Shown piece after piece: positions 6,010 to 7,561 of a stretch of DNA of 7,561 bases. Made by a program: the position numbers and the translations under genes. Under the pieces are notes generated by a model. It saw nothing but the letters and a program-made list of their open reading frames with translations, searched no databases and was not told where the DNA came from. Numbering within the stretch: the stretch's first letter is position 1; every line of letters begins with the position of its first letter. The stretch comes from Thermoplasmata archaeon (lineage in GTDB: Archaea > Thermoplasmatota > Thermoplasmata > Thermoplasmatales > Thermoplasmataceae), in assembly GCA_021793945.1 (NCBI GenBank), contig JAJYRT010000089.1, forward strand, positions 1 to 7,561, given 5' to 3'.

Positions 6010-6199
6010 ATTTCTAACAGTACAAATAGAGGAAGAGAACGAGAATACTTTGCGACCTATGAAATTGCATCCAAGGAAACAATCAAAAGGACGATTGAGG
6101 ACTTGGGTGAACTCAACGAAGAGGCAGGGGGCAGAGATTGAAAAAACGTCAAAATATGATTTCCAAAAGTCTATAGATGATTCAGGCCTTAAACTCTAA
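6010..6199 (+). pseudogene. Frameshifted C-terminal remnant, perhaps of a winged-helix regulator
   Basis: Plus frame 1 is open from 6010 to TGA 6139-6141 with no start codon, and contains GREREYFATYEIASKETI and KRTIEDLGELNEE. From about 6120 another frame continues (AEIEKTSKYDFQKSIDDSG) to TAA 6197-6199. A single frameshift near 6120-6135 would join them into one tail of about 60 residues. G-R-E-R-x-Y-[FY] followed by a strand and a charged helix is like the wing and last helix of ArsR-type regulators, so it may be what remains of a regulator once next to the ATPase gene. The end of the reading frame abuts the repeat at 6194, so the IS may have cut or replaced adjacent sequence. The family call is weak. 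Confidence 0.35.
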
Positions 6200-6220
6200 C
6201 TCCCGCTATTTTGCATAATA
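6194..6220. repeat. 27-bp direct repeat, left copy
   Basis: CTCTAACTC, six variable bases, then TTTTGCATAATA. It matches 7438-7464 without gaps in 23 of 27 positions. On the minus strand it encodes the last residues of the transposase (IMQNSGS, then TAG). Confidence 0.8.
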
Positions 6221-7413
6221 GGTATTTTCAGTTTCTCAATTATTATTCTGGATTTCTCAGGTATTTCGGATATCTTCCACTCCTCATCCATCTTCAGCAT
6301 GTAAACCCTTTCAAGATGTTTTATTATGTCCTCGGGTGAATAGTGGCTGAGAAGATCCATCTTTTTCAGTATGTTGTAGATTCTGTAATGCATAGTCAGG
6401 GCGATGAAATTCACAAACATCCATCCCTGAAGGTGTAGATCATCCCTCATATATGTCCTGTCTGCATGTATTGTGTTCTTGAAAGTGTCATATGACTGTT
6501 CTATGTCAGTGCGGGATTTCAGCATACCATACACAATCTCCCCTGAAACCTTCAGGTTTGTAACCACGGATATTGTGCCCATCCTCTCCCTCAGTTTCCT
6601 GAATGTCGTTTCTGATCCCTTCTCATGTCTCCTGAGATAATCCTTCTGCTCCTCGGCCTTGAGGAAATCGTTCTTGAACGTGAACATTGTTAAATCATCC
6701 CTGATGTACCGGGAATAGAATATGGGGTGATCCTGGAACATGAAATGTTTCTCCATGGAAATTGTGTAATCTATGAGTCTGGAGTTCCTCCTCATGGGCA
6801 TGATGAAATATATGCCCATGGATGACAGTGCTTCTGTATTGGACCTGGAATAGAATCCGGTATCTGCAACAAGGACAATGTTCTTCCTTTCTGTCTCCTC
6901 CATTGTTGTCTTCAGGGATGCAACGCTGTTTATGGATCCCGGTAACATGCGGAAATATGCCGGCATGTCATGATCCAGAGAGAAGAGAAAGAGAACCTGA
7001 ACCTGTGGAAGGTATTCCTCCATTGAGTTATGTCCAAGGGTTGCAGATATTATATTCTCGCTCATGGAAAGCACATGGGTGAGATCAACAGCGAGATACC
7101 TGTCATCTTTCATGAAATCTTTCATGAACTCCGTTACGGATTTTCGATCCATTCCAATATCTCTCAAAAGATCTGAAAGTGATTCCGTGGACACATGGGC
7201 ATCCGGAACCGTTTCAGAAAGATAAGATGTTGAATAGTGGAATTCAACATTTTTCAGTGGTGATACATGGATGAGCCTCATCATCGAGAATATGAATATC
7301 TCTTTCCACTGTGGAAAGTGTTTCTTCAACGATCTGATCATGTCACCTGATATGTGATTCACGAGAAATGATGCACCATATTCCTTCACAGCTATATGGC
7401 TGTAAAGTTTCAT
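6196..7413 (-). CDS. IS4-superfamily (IS1634-like) DDE transposase, probably N-terminally truncated
   Basis: This is a 405-residue DDE transposase. Probable catalytic residues are Asp 110 (LAVDLTH), Asp 184 (VLVADTGFYS) and Glu 305 in KSRTDIEQSYDTFK, which keeps the R-3-E-6-K spacing of the IS4-group YREK motif while the Tyr position is Leu. The region around 325-345 (LHLQGWMFVNFIALTMHYRI) is the usual hydrophobic end of the domain. Upstream of ATG 7413 the frame stays open for 19 codons (including ELEIEPKTKRV) to a TGA at 7471-7473, and reads like continuing protein. IS1634-type relatives, as I recall them, are longer at the N-terminus. Both points suggest the true N-terminus was lost. The rest is open and free of stops, so loss is recent or the protein is still made. 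Activity is uncertain. Confidence 0.75.
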   Translation of the reverse strand: MKLYSHIAVKEYGASFLVNHISGDMIRSLKKHFPQWKEIFIFSMMRLIHVSPLKNVEFHYSTSYLSETVPDAHVSTESLSDLLRDIGMDRKSVTEFMKDFMKDDRYLAVDLTHVLSMSENIISATLGHNSMEEYLPQVQVLFLFSLDHDMPAYFRMLPGSINSVASLKTTMEETERKNIVLVADTGFYSRSNTEALSSMGIYFIMPMRRNSRLIDYTISMEKHFMFQDHPIFYSRYIRDDLTMFTFKNDFLKAEEQKDYLRRHEKGSETTFRKLRERMGTISVVTNLKVSGEIVYGMLKSRTDIEQSYDTFKNTIHADRTYMRDDLHLQGWMFVNFIALTMHYRIYNILKKMDLLSHYSPEDIIKHLERVYMLKMDEEWKISEIPEKSRIIIEKLKIPIMQNSGS

Positions 7414-7437
7414 TACACGCTTTGTCTTCGGTTCAAT

Positions 7438-7464
7438 CTCTAACTCTCCCCCTTTTGCATAATA
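7438..7464. repeat. 27-bp direct repeat, right copy
   Basis: This is the same 27-bp unit as 6194-6220, offset by 1244 bases. On the minus strand it reads IMQKGES then TAG, parallel to the true transposase end IMQNSGS, so it may be the last scrap of a second, related transposase gene. The preceding codons (PLEMH) also roughly follow the real tail (KLKIP), but a stop soon interrupts the frame. Confidence 0.65.
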
Positions 7465-7561
7465 TGCATCTCAAGAGGAACTACAAATGGAAATCATTCC
7501 CGGGATAAATGCAAAAGTATTGACCATAAACGGGGAGTGAAAACAGTCCACCTTCGGCGAC
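7465..7561. other. Right edge, no gene identified
   Basis: Two minus frames are open from the edge for about 25-30 codons and I recognise neither. ATGCAAAAG at 7506-7514 is the exact inverse of CTTTTGCAT at 7452-7460, so this could hold an IS end. The stretch is too short to say more. Confidence 0.3.

Larger units (their letters stand above)
6194..7464 (-). mobile_element. IS4-superfamily element or composite remnant
   Basis: A transposase gene is bracketed by two 27-bp direct copies, at 6194-6220 and 7438-7464. The left copy covers the transposase's own stop codon, so it probably marks the element's 3' end. No matching terminal inverted repeat is found upstream of the start, and the right copy lies in the same orientation. 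This suggests that the 5' end of this element has been lost and replaced by the 3' end of a related copy. The outer limits are uncertain. Confidence 0.4.

Noticed and set aside
6822..7082. 86-residue plus-strand reading frame
   Set aside because: It lies wholly antisense to the DDE transposase, whose frame is continuous and carries catalytic motifs.
7452..7514. CTTTTGCAT / ATGCAAAAG 9-bp inverted repeat as IS terminal repeats
   Set aside because: Both arms lie on the same side of the transposase, and the core is close to a palindrome, so alignment with the left end is ambiguous.

Overview
The window looks like a piece of an acidophilic archaeal genome, most likely from the order Thermoplasmatales (inference). 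Three things point there: TATA boxes lie about 25-30 nt before start codons, implying leaderless or short-leader transcripts; there is a secreted glutamic (G1/eqolisin-type) acid peptidase; and the transposases are of types common in such genomes. No rRNA, tRNA or CRISPR array is visible.

Layout. Positions 1-158 hold the end of a small regulator-like gene. Positions 160-453 hold non-coding sequence and a short protein remnant. Positions 454-1276 are a defective IS5-family element that keeps its ends but has a frameshift and has lost the middle of its transposase. Positions 1278-1687 hold no convincing gene. The core runs from 1688 to 5954: a two-TM winged-helix regulator (minus), a divergent G1 peptidase (plus), an ABC-2 type permease with a very large extracytoplasmic domain (plus), a decayed tnpB-like fragment, and an ABC ATPase (minus) facing the permease. 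Positions 5955-6195 contain a frameshifted regulator-like remnant. Positions 6196-7413 encode an IS4-superfamily DDE transposase, which appears to have lost its N-terminus and is flanked by 27-bp direct repeats.

How the genes may work together (inference). The membrane-anchored regulator and the peptidase are divergent, and a 7-bp-arm dyad sits exactly midway between their TATA boxes, so co-regulation is plausible. The permease follows the peptidase after 34 nt. The ATPase, encoded convergently about 0.3 kb further on, is the obvious candidate partner for the permease. The core could therefore be an extracellular acid-peptidase and ABC-transport module with its own membrane regulator. Transposon debris borders it on both sides and has also landed between the two transporter genes, so the module sits in a reshuffled accessory region.
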